A program made the translations under genes and the position numbers. 64,000 nucleotides of DNA from Trichosphaerium sp. ATCC 40318 (Eukaryota > Discosea > Flabellinia > Trichosidae): positions 186,001 through 250,000 of the forward strand of contig JALMLS010000612.1 of the NCBI GenBank assembly GCA_038496445.1. The letters run 5' to 3'. The notes below the pieces were generated by a model. That model worked only from the letters and a program-made list of their open reading frames with translations. It did no database searches and was not told where the DNA came from. This document shows positions 1 through 10,359 of the stretch, one piece after another. Positions within the stretch are counted from its first letter, which is position 1. Each line of letters opens with the position of its first letter.

Positions 1-25
1 AATATCCTGACTCCACCTTGTTTAG

Positions 26-961
26 TCTTTGAACTACTTGGTAGAGAGTATAAAAGACGCACAAGCTCTTGTAACTCCTTTCTGGAAGGCATCTGATATG
101 GAGTCCAACAGTTGGTGCATCAAAGCACAAAACAGTATCATTAACTTCAACAACTCAAAGAATGTTTCAGTGACAGAGACACTTTCATCAAATATTGTAT
201 CCTTTGGAGAGTCTAAGCCTACAGTAGATTTATCTACGTCTTACGTACATGACATATGACATCTTTTTGAGGCGCTTATGACTGCTAGATTCTGGAGTTA
301 AAAACATCTGTTTACAACACTTACAAATTGAATCCTTTTGATGTGTCGACAGAACCTGAAGCCGCTTTGAATATTGCTTGTAAATCAAAATCTCAAGACG
401 CGGCACTAGCTATTGTCAACTCTAGTATACCACATGGGAATGAGGCATCATGTGAAGATATAAACAAATTAGCTGTTAAAACTGCCTTGGCTTTATTGTC
501 TGACTCTCAACGTAATCGGTATGTAACCAACACTGCTCGTTGTACCTTTTACTAAGCTCCACAAGATATGAAAACTATGGTAGTAAGCTATCTTTTATAA
601 AAGATAGCCTGAGCGAAATGGGTAGCGAATGGATTCTAGCAGATCTTCAATTTAATCAAGTATGTACATACTTGCTTTTGTATTTTCTTCTATTTGATTT
701 CCTTGATTAAACATTAACACTTAAATAGCAAGGAGATCATTATGTTGTGCAATCCAATGCATTAATTACTGACGTAAATTTTCCTATAAAATGGCTTGGT
801 GGTATGCACTACTGCAAGCTGCTTTCTCCTGCTAGAGCGGTATGACTTTTTTCTTCTCTTTTGGTTCATAAAGGACTCGTCTGATCTACATCTAGGTTGA
901 ATGGATGCTTGTCGACGGACTAAAACCACAATCAGAATCGATTCAAAATGTTATTGAATAA
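26..961 (+). CDS. Unrecognised protein, 3' part of a multi-exon gene
   Basis: Five exons can be joined in one frame: 26-244, 289-518, 557-659, 729-839 and 896-961. Introns are 38-69 bp with GTACAT/GTATGT donors and TAG or AAG acceptors. The reading frame enters from the left, so the N-terminus lies outside the window, and it stops at TAA 959-961. The visible part is about 240 residues and polar, with segments such as SDMESNSWCIKAQ and GSEWILADLQFNQGDHYVV. I see no signal peptide, membrane segment or motif that I can name. The gene lies upstream of, and on the same strand as, the secreted-protein gene at 1.1 kb. Function is unknown; coding status rests on open frames crossing four well-formed introns. 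Confidence 0.6.
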
Positions 962-1098
962 CTATACCCAATTCGATAGTGTCCGTAGTTGTTTTAACCT
1001 TTGAATTCAAAGCTTCTGTATAATAAGTAAATTTATGCTAGTGGATGAAACTAAAGCGCCATGACTTAAGCTATTTTTATTTTCTGTTGAACATTCGG

Positions 1099-2633
1099 AT
1101 GCTTACCATTACACAACTAGTAATTGTCCTTTGTTGTTTATCAACTATTGTAATAGCCAAACCCTATGAATGTCGTGATCGTACAAAATGGCCATTCAGG
1201 TGCGCTAGTATGGCTACCTAGTCCCAAAGACTTAATTGTTACTTATTTAGTGCGCAATCTATTTGGAATATGCCGATTGGATCAAACGCTGAATTTGCAC
1301 GTGCAAATATTTTTCAGTCAATAAAACCAAAAAACTTTTTCTCTGATGATGACTACTTCTTCGAAACATCATACAACGATCCCAGAGTGCCATGGTATGA
1401 CCAAGGATGGTGGGGAGAGGTAAATTGCCAAAAAAGGCAAATATATTACTTCTAACACAACTTACAGCCAAGTGGCGAAGCTCATTGTAATATAACAGGA
1501 AAGCTTGTTGCAGAAGTATATTTTCCGCACGATACCATAGTAACAGCGTGAGAAAAATGAGTTTCTTTTCTAGGTTTTTTGAAATCTGATTTGAAAAATT
1601 TTGACGAAATAGAAGGCCTGATAATATTTAGATTTGGTAATAATAACGCTGCTGGGATACTTCAACCAGATAATATAACATTACTACAACTTCAACCCAT
1701 ATATCGTTGTAAGGAAGGTTCGTTCAAGACATTGTACTAGTACCTTTTTCTAATTGTTTTCTTCTCCTTTTTAGGGTCACCTGTACTAGCGCAAGCGCAG
1801 TGGTTGAAACATAACGTGAGTATCCTTGGAGAAGGCGCGGAAGGGGCACATGGCGGAAGTGGATTATCATCAATTGGAGGTACACTACATTTTTAGTTGC
1901 AAGAAGTTGAAAACAAAACTAGTCGATTTTCAATTAGTTCTACCAGCCAAAACAAATATTATCTAGGCACAATTCGACTAAAGGAACTGTTACCGGATTC
2001 TCCACCTATTAGACATGCACTTAAGTTAGAGCTATTTGCTAAAGATTATTACTATGGTGGCGAAGAACATCCTTGCTATCATTGGCCAGCGAGAACATGT
2101 GATGGATACGCACATGATCCTCATGCAAAGTGCGCTTGATAATTTTTCGCCGAAACCGCTTTTCTTATCCTTCATAGGCTACGCTACAACGGAACTAACC
2201 CGTATCTTACACCGGGAAGTCTTTTGGCTGTACCAAAGGACACTCAGGTAAGTTTACATCAGCTGATAGTCACATAATCATTTGGCTAGGTGGATGTTTC
2301 TACAGTTCCTGGAAAGAAAATTCTCTCAGCGCTAAGAAATTATGGAGGATATCTTTGCGATGACACTGCTGACAATAGAGGCATGCGTATACGATTTTTA
2401 GATTCTTAATACGTATTTACAGTTTTAAAGGCACTATTTGCACCGAGCATGGAGTCACAGACGAGTTTATGAATGAATATAAAATGTCTTTTAACTCAAA
2501 TCAAGGACCTTTTTATGATGATCTATTAGCAATATTTCAAGCGCTTCAAATAGTTAAAAACAATACTCCTACATCCATCGGTGGAGGTGGTATTCCAATA
2601 GTACCAATTGCGCCTCCAATTTGCGGTGCATGA
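1099..2633 (+). CDS. Secreted protein of an uncharacterised family (GAHGGSGLSSIGG signature)
   Basis: The ATG at 1099 opens a signal peptide (MLTITQLVIVLCCLSTIVIA). Exons read as 1099-1199, 1251-1419, 1468-1547, 1632-1717, 1775-1879, 1967-2129, 2178-2247 and 2290 to about 2385, then a last exon to TGA 2631-2633. The join near 2386-2425 does not keep frame with a standard GT-AG intron, so it may use a GC donor or hold a small lesion. Recognisable blocks are GAEGAHGGSGLSSIGG, IRLKELLPDSPPIRHALKLEL, YHWPARTCDGYAHD, GTNPYLTPGSLLAVP, GGYLCDDTADN and a C-terminal SIGGGGIPIVPIAPP. I recall this block order from uncharacterised secreted proteins, mostly bacterial; I know no biochemical function. The gene's 3' end is copied in inverse orientation at 24.0 kb. 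Confidence 0.7.
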
Positions 2634-3146
2634 TACTGTTTAACGAAACTACGAATAAACACATGATACACTGCATGTTTGATTCTGAATAAACGATTGC
2701 ATACAAAAATTTAGATTGATTGGACTGACATTGATAATACAATCAATCTGGGAGGAAAGACTGTCAGTGTTTGGTGTATCTGGTGTAGCCACACGAGCGT
2801 ATTTATTCTACATTTAGACAATCGTGTGATATGCAAAGTTGGAGTTGAAAGCTAAAAGGAACACAAAACAAGGATTTTAGGTGCCGTAATACTTGATTGA
2901 TTACCATTATCCCTTGAGTATCCCTGCGTTTACGCAGTGATAACTAGACACAAATTTTCTCTGGCAGCAGTTTTGGCTTAAAGTTTCACTTACATCAATC
3001 TCAGTTGCGACTCTTCATTCATTAAGGCAAAAGAAATATAATTCAAAAAATATATATAGAACGGTTTTGCTACTGGTAACGCATGACTATTTGTAGGTAG
3101 CATGAAGCATCTGCAAGCACGTCTCTTCAACATTGTTTTTTTGACA

Positions 3147-3185
3147 CGTGTCAAAGGAACTATTAACTGAAGTTCCTGTGACACG
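3147..3185. promoter_or_regulatory. Upstream dyad with CACGTG core
   Basis: Two 15-nt half sites (3147-3161 and 3171-3185) face each other across a 9-nt loop with one mismatch. The equivalent site in the right arm, 23755-23793, is a perfect 15-bp stem. A 16-bp palindrome TTTGACACGTGTCAAA at 3140-3155 overlaps it and contains a canonical CACGTG E-box. It sits about 115 bp upstream of the GTPase start codon in both arms. A bHLH-type binding site or a hairpin in the 5' leader are both possible; this is inference from position and symmetry. Confidence 0.45.
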
Positions 3186-3299
3186 TATGCAAAATTGTAA
3201 GTTCCTGTACAAGTTCCTCTGGTTCAAGATTTTTATTGAAAAATAAAAACCAGAATACATACAGGCATTACAACATCTAACCGGCAATCAACTTAGTCT

Positions 3300-6200
3300 A
3301 TGATGATAACAATACTCAAAGTTTGTACTCTTTTGCTACTTGTCTACGTAGCGAAAAGCGCTAAAAGGTGCCATAAAATCATCAACAATACTTACTTACA
3401 CATCACTAGTGGCGTTAACAACAATATCGTATCGATTTTGGAGGCAGCTTGCGAACAATCGCCATGGGTACGTAACGTCCATAAATAATACTTTTTTATG
3501 CTCAGTCGCTGGTGCGCACGTTTTCTTAACCGTCTTTGATAGTGTCCAGACATGCAGAGATTTGCTGACACGCTAGCACACATAAGCTCCAGTGCATTCA
3601 AAGTGCCCATTATAGGGCCATACAGTACCGGTTCGTATTCTAATATGGCTAAAAAACACTTTTTGACAAAAATATAAAAGGTAAAACGATGTGTTTGAAT
3701 GCACTATTGGGCGGCAAGATTAGCCCTTCAACTGATAGAGCAAATACTGGTTGTATCATTTACATAGAATATGACGAAACGGCAAATGATACAACTCTAA
3801 TAACAAGAAGTAACGATGGTGTAGAAGAAATACTCGTTTATGGAAATGATAAAGTTCATGACAAGTACGAAAAAAAAAAATACCTTTTTTCTTAATGCGA
3901 ACCCACGTGACATGCATTTTTGATTTAAGGGCGTCCTACCACAATGACCTTAACTATTTTATACATTCTTTAAATCAACTGTAACTCATCATACTACATC
4001 CTCACATGCAATAAACACGCTAGCCTTTAATTTGGCTTCGAATATTAATGTGACGGTTTGTATTTTGGGTTTTTTCACGCGTTTTCTGGTTCTCAATTAT
4101 ACATTCTCTGATTTCGCTTATACTACATCAATGCTACAAAACCACCTATTAAACATGATTTGAGATAAATTCAGCTTTGAATATAGATTTTAAGAAAAGT
4201 GTTTAGCTTAATTTGGAAAGAGAATCTTAATTTAGTATTTTTTCTTTTTTACACATTTATGAATTGGATTTAAACGTAGGCATAGCACCACCAGCACTAT
4301 TAAAAGCACAATAACAAAATTTGAAGTTTGAATACTGGTTTTATCTTGAGTAATGATGTAAAATACTCTAAAACGCGTTTATATTGCCATAAAACGCATT
4401 TTGGATACTTTTCGTTTTTGGAAAGTGAGTTTGAACAGTTTTTTTTTTTCAATTGTTTAAAGGCCACCAGAGGTTCTACTCTAGAGCGCTGTTCTGGTTG
4501 AACTAGGTGTATGCAATATGCAACCTAAAAATCAGGCCATTTAAGGCACTCTGGTCATTGTGGTAGGACGCCCTTAAGATCGAGTTGATTCTTTAAAAAT
4601 ATTTCATGCGTAAGTTTGTTTATTGGCGCATAGGTTGATACAAGTTAATTCACTTGATTTGTTTACAGATGGCCCAGTATTACAGTTTACAGACCTTGAC
4701 CTAGTTGTTAAAACTAATAATATCATGTTGAAACCAACATCAGACGATGACTTTCCTCTTACTTTAATTGACACTGGAGGATATAATGATGTTGTTCAAA
4801 GCAAAGCTGGTCAAGTATGTAAAGACAAGGTTCGTACCCTTCACTTTAGCTTGTTCTCATTTTTTTCTAGTCAATCGCTCAAGTGGCTTCCTCTGATGCC
4901 ATTATATTCATGATAAAATGGGGAGGCGATCAAGCAAAGGATCTTAACGAGCAAATAGAATACGTACTAAAAGTTAGACCTCTATTCTTCGAACAGAACA
5001 GTCATCGTCTTTTTGTGGTTGTCAACTTTTTAAACAAATGTATTGATTCGATAGACAACGGTAAACCAGAAGATCAGGACGACCACAGCTACTGCTACTC
5101 TACCCTCAAAAAAGCTGGGGTAGATGCGTTTCATACAGCTGGTATATCAATAAGCCAGAATCAAGTCTTTCCAATAAGTGCCAGAGATGCTCTTCTCGCT
5201 CGCATATGTTCAAATGCTAAGCTCTCTCCCAAAGAATCTAAGTATGTCATACAAATTCACAAAAGTGCAACACTTAATGTTACCTTTTAGGGTTCTAGAA
5301 AGGGTGTTAGATAACAATCTTGGTAGATCTGAAGCGTGCTCCGCTGTATTAGAAGCTAGTGGTCTTCCAGAGCTTGAACGTGCTTTGAACAAATTCTTGG
5401 CAGAAAACAGAAAACATGTAAAGCATGTGGGAAATATTGAAGCGGTACAAGCTGCCATACAGACACTAGAAGAAGAAGCGCATGGTGCTAAGATAAAAAG
5501 AGAACAAGAGATCAAAAAAGAAAAGCAACTGTTAAACAGTGTTGCATCTCGATTAGATGAATTAGAGGTATGTACAACTTTGGTTGCGGTACTTTTTGCG
5601 AATAGCCACGTGATTTGTGTGGTTTCAACAAAAAAGCTGTTTCTTCAAATACAAGACAAAACGTAGTTGCACTTACTATCCTACAAACGTTCTCATTTCT
5701 TATTTACCCAGGTGGATGGTATAAACACTGAGTTGGAAGCTACAGTGACATCAGAAAGAGAAAAACACAGACACTATCAACAAAGTTGTAGTGATGCTGT
5801 TTCTAATTATATCCATTCAGTAACGTCCTCAAATAAAGGGAATGTAGAAAGTAAACTAGAAAGCGATTTTAATAGCTTTGTTTCAGCTTGGGGATCACCT
5901 GATATGTTTCCTCATAAATCAATACAGAAAATCTGTGATGGACTAGAAAAAGAACACGTGATATTACAACAATACGGATATACTTCAGATTTTTCTTGCC
6001 CCACTTTAGAGAAACCGCTAAATATTGGCTCTTCAATATCGACACTCAAGAATCAAATATCATCCGCACATGTACAACATTGTGGTCACTGCGGTTCACA
6101 CAAGGGCAAAAAGAAATATAAGTATTTTGGAAAAAGAAAAACAATTTGCAACCATTGCCATATTTATTCTACACCAACCACACATCTTTCTTCATTGATG

Positions 6201-6434
6201 CGTAAACAATGCATCACATTGAACAAGCATTTCAATAGCATCAACACAGCTATGTCAAAATTGAGATCCTTAAAAAAAGAAATGAAACAGTTTGCAACCA
6301 ATGTCAAACCAAATGAAGATACAATCAAACAAGCAGACGAATTCCTCGCACAAGTATCACCCTCAAAGCAAACCTTAAATGACATGAAAGTAATAGTTAC
6401 ACTTGCTCCCAAAGTACTTCAATATTACAGGTAA
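3300..6434 (+). pseudogene. Truncated left copy of the GTPase-lipase gene (GTPase part only)
   Basis: Exons are 3300-3467, 3543-3630, 3681-3864, 4634-4829, 4871-5241, 5291-5567 and 5712-6434, almost identical to the intact gene at 20076-23639. The N-terminus is hydrophobic (MMITILKVCTLLLLVYVAKS). The P-loop GPYSTGKT is split by the intron at 3631-3680. LIDTGG and NKCID resemble G3 and G4 motifs of dynamin-like GTPases. A coiled coil and a Cys/His cluster (CGHCGSHKG, then CNHCHIYS near 6080-6165) follow. About 590 bp carrying the lipase active-site region are missing at about 6400, so translation runs into a stop at 6432-6434. Remnants of the lipase exons persist to about 6575, with an in-frame TAA. 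It could still make a GTPase-only protein, so 'pseudogene' applies strictly only to the lipase half. Confidence 0.8.
3929..4573. mobile_element. 645-bp TIR element in a TTAA target site (non-autonomous DNA transposon)
   Basis: The element starts GGGCGTCCTACCACAATGAC at 3929 and ends with the exact reverse complement at 4573, giving terminal inverted repeats of 21 bp. TTAA flanks it at 3925-3928 and 4574-4577. The homologous intron in the right arm has a single TTAA (23011-23014) and no insert, which is a precise empty site. The interior is A+T-rich with no transposase frame. TTAA duplications are known for piggyBac and Kolobok DNA transposons; the GGG terminus looks less like piggyBac, whose ends start CCY, so a Kolobok-type MITE is a guess. 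It lies inside intron 3 of the left GTPase gene. Confidence 0.9.
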
Positions 6435-6575
6435 GTTTGTTGTGTCAAAAATTTAGCTAATTTTGTTGCTTAGTTATTTCGTTTGGAGCTCCTATGATTG
6501 GTGATTCACAGGTAAAAGAAGCAGCTATCTAAAAGAAAGTTGAAGACCAGATACACAACTTTGTCAGGAAGGTAC

Positions 6576-6893
6576 AGAACCACTTTAGAGAAACCGCTAA
6601 ATATTGGCTCTACAATATCGACACTCAAGAATCAAATATCATTTGCACAAGTACAGAATTGTGATTACTGCGGTTCAAACAGGGGCAAAAAGAAATATGT
6701 ATTTATTGTACAATAAAACAAGAAAAACAATTTGCAACCATTGCCACATTTATTCTACACCAACCACACATCTTTCTTCATTGATGCATAAACAATGCAT
6801 GAATGACACTGAACAAGCATTTCAATAGCATCAACACAGCAATGTCGAAGTTGAGATAATTAAAAAGAGAAATGAAACAGTTTGGCAATAGAA
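6576..6893 (+). repeat. Degenerate direct duplication of the Cys/His-cluster exon
   Basis: From about 6578 the sequence repeats the exon stretch that begins near 6001 (the coding region for LEKPLNIGSSISTLKNQISSA). It carries on through the CNHCHIYSTPTTHLSSLM part to about 6890, with deletions and substitutions that break the frame. It directly follows the decayed lipase remnant of the left arm and is absent from the right arm. It looks like a second local rearrangement of the left copy. No independent coding function is suggested. Confidence 0.75.
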
Positions 6894-6925
6894 TAAAAAA
6901 GAAAAACTTAGAATTTAAACAGAAT

Positions 6926-7857
6926 TTATTGAGATTGTTCATGATTATGACGCTTTTTACAATGGCAGTTACACTTTGGTCTTAACGTTGCCCCCAAGGT
7001 TTTTTTCCTTTTATCAGTGAATAACATGAGGTATATACAACCTCCCACAAAGCATAGAATCAAAGCATCATCTAAACAAATCTCGTAAACAAAAAACCAA
7101 CAAAATTTAACAGTTTCACTTGCTAAAAGGGCGTACCTATACCCAATCCTGGTTTACCGCCACGGTTTCTGTTTTCTTTACCAAGGAGCGAGGCATGAAT
7201 CATATGCGTGTACTGAACATTGCTAGAGTCTTTTAAAGTGAAACAAATATCGATATTATCATGCAACTCTTCTGGTATACTTTCTATCTCATCAACATCA
7301 AAGAACGATAAGATTAACCTATCATAACCTCTCCTTTCGTAGCTTTCTAGAGTGATATTACCTCCCTTAATATCGAGTTAATTAAAACAAACAACCGAAT
7401 AAAAAGGACGCAGATTGATTTAACTTTTTACCACTTCACTTTTCAAAGGCTTAGCGCGGTAATTGTACATCCTTGGTGGTTCAAAACAAAAACATAGACG
7501 TGATTTTACCCCACCAAGGTACTGAGAGACGAATCAAATATCCAAAAAAAAAAGGAATTCAATTTTTAGATTGAAATGAACAAAAAGAAGAAAACGTACA
7601 ATTGAGAGTTCTTGATTAATGCTGTTCTCTGTGAACTCCATATTGAATCTTCTTTCGATAAAGTTATCTAAATCACTGCGCTCGAACATTATAGCGCTTA
7701 TACCCAAGTGAATGGGATGAGCGATTTGAATGTTAGTCTTTAGAACCATCGTAGATTCCGATGTGTAGTGTAGCGAAGCATTTGTCAAGTGTACGCTGCA
7801 AGGGTACTCTACGGCTACTACCATTGTCGAAATAGCAAGAAGGAGTATTAGAATCAT
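6926..7857 (-). CDS. Secreted type I membrane protein, unrecognised (left member of divergent pair)
   Basis: Four exons join cleanly in frame: 7600-7857, 7432-7521, 7137-7365 and 6926-7071, giving 240 residues. The protein starts with a signal peptide (MILILLLAISTMVVAV). An extracellular-type region of about 170 residues follows, then a hydrophobic segment (ALILCFVGGCIYLMLF) and a basic Cys/His tail (KCNCHCKKRHNHEQSQ). The order of parts matches the plus-strand gene at 8169-9066. Weak similarity (LGISAIMFERSD against LGVIGTMYHKQD) suggests divergent paralogues facing away from a shared 311-bp upstream region. I do not recognise the ectodomain. The clustered C and H residues in the tail could bind metal; that is inference. 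Confidence 0.7.
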
Positions 7858-8168
7858 GTTTGCGTTGTTTAGTAGATGCGTTTAACGTTGTTTGAGCTTG
7901 AAAAAAATGATTTTGGATCGTGATTGATAAACAGGAAAAAGATATCTATCACTCGCTTAGGTTTTCCCGCTTAACTGTTCCAAAGAGTATCTAATAAATC
8001 AAGTTAATACATGCCAGTAGTTGCACGAAAAAAGGTGCGTTGTAGTCAAGATATTTTCAATCATTGCTTCAGTGAATCGAACAAAACAAAGGTGATTGAA
8101 AGTTGATTTCGTATTTTTAATCACTTTAGCAAACCAACACCACATCAACAACTCCTGCAGACACCAAT

Positions 8169-9066
8169 ATGTACTTAAAGCTTATTGTTATGTATGTAGT
8201 CTTAATTGCAAATACCACCGCACTGCAACTGAATGAAAAATGTCCATTACAGATAAAATCGTCAACCTTGCAATTGCTAGAGACGAATGATTTGGAGTAC
8301 ACCATTGCAATGCATTTTGATTCACCACTAACCCTTGGGGTCATTGGTACAATGTATCATAAACAAGACACTTCCCAGCAAGTATCTTTTAGCTATACTG
8401 TTGATATAATAGAAGAGCACACAACTTTGGTACATAATCAATCATTTGTTTTATTCATTTATTGAGTAGAGCGCTATTTTATCAATCAAAGATTTTCAAC
8501 AGTACTACCCTGACGAAATTCCAAATACTGTCACTCTTTCGTTCACGGATGCCAATCAATCAGAAATATGTGTTGATTTACCTGTTGTTGGGCCTTCGTA
8601 CTTGTTTACACTATCTGCTTCTCGACGCAAACAGCGACTACACCCCTTAGCACCTCTTAAAGAAAACCCAAATTCAACAGCTCTTGTTCTGTATGAGGAA
8701 CAAAATCAAAAAGAGCCAACAATGATCAATCGCCTACCCATGTGTAACACTTGCGAACCACGCAAAGAGCGGAAACCTGCTAAAAAGTTCGTAAAGAGTG
8801 ACACGTGCGATGCATGCAAAGCGCACAAACTACATAAGGAGTCTGTGCAACGAAAAAGTGCGCTAATACAACAAGGTGTTGAATTGTCTAACGTTGTTCT
8901 TGTAGTTGAACGATACGTCATGGTCTTTGCTGGATGTGGTATCATTTTAGGTTTATTCAGTAGTAATGCCACTAGTATAAGCAGTCATAAGAGCTGTGAT
9001 TCAAGTTTTAAACGTGGAAGGAAGGGAAAGCGTGTTAAACCAAAAAGGACAAAGATGAAAGGATAA
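8169..9066 (+). CDS. Secreted type I membrane protein, unrecognised (right member of divergent pair)
   Basis: Two exons, 8169-8429 and 8503-9066, encode 274 residues. The N-terminus is a signal peptide (MYLKLIVMYVVLIANTTA). The acceptor after CAACAG at 8502 was chosen because it keeps the frame into the long second exon. The later part has two CxxC pairs (CNTC and CDACKAH), then a hydrophobic span (VVLVVERYVMVFAGCGIILGLF) and a very basic tail (FKRGRKGKRVKPKRTKMKG). The plan of signal peptide, ectodomain, membrane span and basic tail is shared with the divergent neighbour. No known domain is evident. The basic tail could be a retention or nuclear-type signal, but nothing shows which. Confidence 0.68.
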
Positions 9067-9613
9067 ACATTCAAAACGATCATTACAATCATGTTCATAC
9101 ATTACTTTTATTACTCTTATACAATGTTTTGTGCACAATAAAATAGTTACATACAATACGTTGTAAGACAATATCAAAGAGATTCTAACAGCCTACAAAG
9201 ATGCCTTCAATCAATATGTACAATCTGAGTACTCCTTCAGTTTTCTCTTTGGTACTCGTCGAACAAAAAGACAGGTAATGTCATGCTGTTGATTCGGTGA
9301 TTCGTTTGCATGTATCTTAAGGCCAAGAGTTGGGATGTAAACGACCATTAGCATGCTTTGATTTGCATGCAAAGCGTTATTCAATTGTTCATCGTAGATA
9401 ACCTCCTAGTTTATGTACAACTTGGGGTCAAAGGTTGCTGTTAGATTATAATAGGTTCTTTCAATGTTCTCCAGTTATCAAGGATTGTCGCCACTAGTAC
9501 AGAGAAAATAAGTAAAGAACAATGACCTAGAAGAAATATTTGTTGTACAATAGGCTTCTTTTATTTGACTCTGATTCAGCCATCTATCATAAAAATCAAC
9601 TAAAAGGAACCTG
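9067..9613. other. Intergenic region between convergent genes
   Basis: This stretch separates two 3' ends (plus gene ending 9066, minus gene ending 9614). It is A+T-rich with many stops in all frames. I see no conserved gene, RNA gene or repeat here. It probably holds both 3' untranslated regions. Confidence 0.6.
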
Positions 9614-10271
9614 TTAGTGAAGGATAACGGCGTGAGGCGCAGAAAGCGTACAAAGCTCCTCGGGTGATGTTTCGTGAGTTATGTCCTCAAGAATTACTGC
9701 TTTAGTGTGGTATTCACGGTCGTACCTACATGATTTTAGATGTGCAACATAGCGAAGATTACTTACATTCGAGACATCATCCAAAGCCATTCCATGTAGT
9801 CTGCAAGAGAATAGCCATGTACCGAACGCTTACACGCTGCTACAACGTCAATACGCTTGGTAGTGTACCAGGAGTTGCATTCACGCCAAAGTTTTCCAAA
9901 TGACATTGCAATATCACGCATGGAGTCTCTACGCTAGTGTTATACCACAGTAACGCAGACAGTCTAAAACGTACAAATGATGCCTCAATTCTGTAAAAGC
10001 ACGCTCAAACTCGCTAATATGTTTTCCACAAAGCAAATCACGCATGTTTGGTACATCTTCAAGCACTCCAAGTGAAACACCTTCATTTGCTAACAGTTCG
10101 AGATGCTTTGACGTCTCAACTAGTTTATAGAACACCTAAACTGCTTTTAGCGAAAACCAGCACTTATTTTGTAAATACAGGCGCTGAAATCCTTAAAACC
10201 GCTCTCCAACCAGCAATATTCTCTTCAGCCTTTGTAAAAAAATGCTCAACGCGCTTTAAATTAGCCAACAT
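9614..10271 (-). CDS. AIRIM / C1orf109-like protein
   Basis: Exons 10179-10271, 9975-10135, 9767-9928 and 9614-9725 join in frame and give 175 residues with a normal ATG and stop. Key stretches are AGWRAVLRISAPVFYKL, LGVLEDVPNMRDLLCGK, DSMRDIAMSFGKLWRE and SLADYMEWLWMMSRMY. Their order and spacing resemble animal C1orf109 (AIRIM), which has a similar W-x-x-x-L start, a later LEDVP-like block and a D-M-L-E-W-L block near the C-terminus. From family knowledge AIRIM partners with the SPATA5 AAA-ATPase complex in 60S ribosome maturation. The match was made from memory, without alignment. If wrong, this is a small helical protein of unknown role. Confidence 0.6.
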
Positions 10272-10359
10272 AGCGCCAGAATCTGTTTTAGGGCAGGAAA
10301 AAACTTTGACCTTTTTCTGTTTTATTTCAGGCTTTTTTTAACTATTCAAACCAAGACAT

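Larger units (their letters stand above)
2590..6575. repeat. Left arm of a ~4-kb inverted duplication
   Basis: This segment matches 20410-24047 on the opposite strand. Paired coordinates sum to 26939 from about 3300 to 3928 and to 27588 from about 4577 to 5666. The step of 649 equals a 645-bp insertion plus a 4-bp target duplication. The duplicated block covers the 3' end of the secreted-protein gene, an upstream dyad and the GTPase(-lipase) gene including its introns, so it is a DNA-level copy and not a retrocopy. The left arm differs by the insertion at 3929-4573, about 305 extra bp between 2633 and 3300, and loss of about 590 bp of lipase sequence at about 6400. Divergence elsewhere looks like a few percent. 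Confidence 0.92.

Noticed and set aside
1548-1573. A 26-bp 'intron' in the secreted-protein gene
   Set aside because: Too short, and it breaks frame. The acceptor at 1631 gives a consistent reading (IVTA then FGNNNAAG).
1880-1896. A 17-bp 'intron' (GTACAC...TTTTTAG) before the 1897 frame
   Set aside because: Too short to splice. Extending to the acceptor at 1966 keeps the conserved SSIGG-T-IRLKEL sequence in frame, so 1880-1966 is the intron and the 1897 frame start is intronic.
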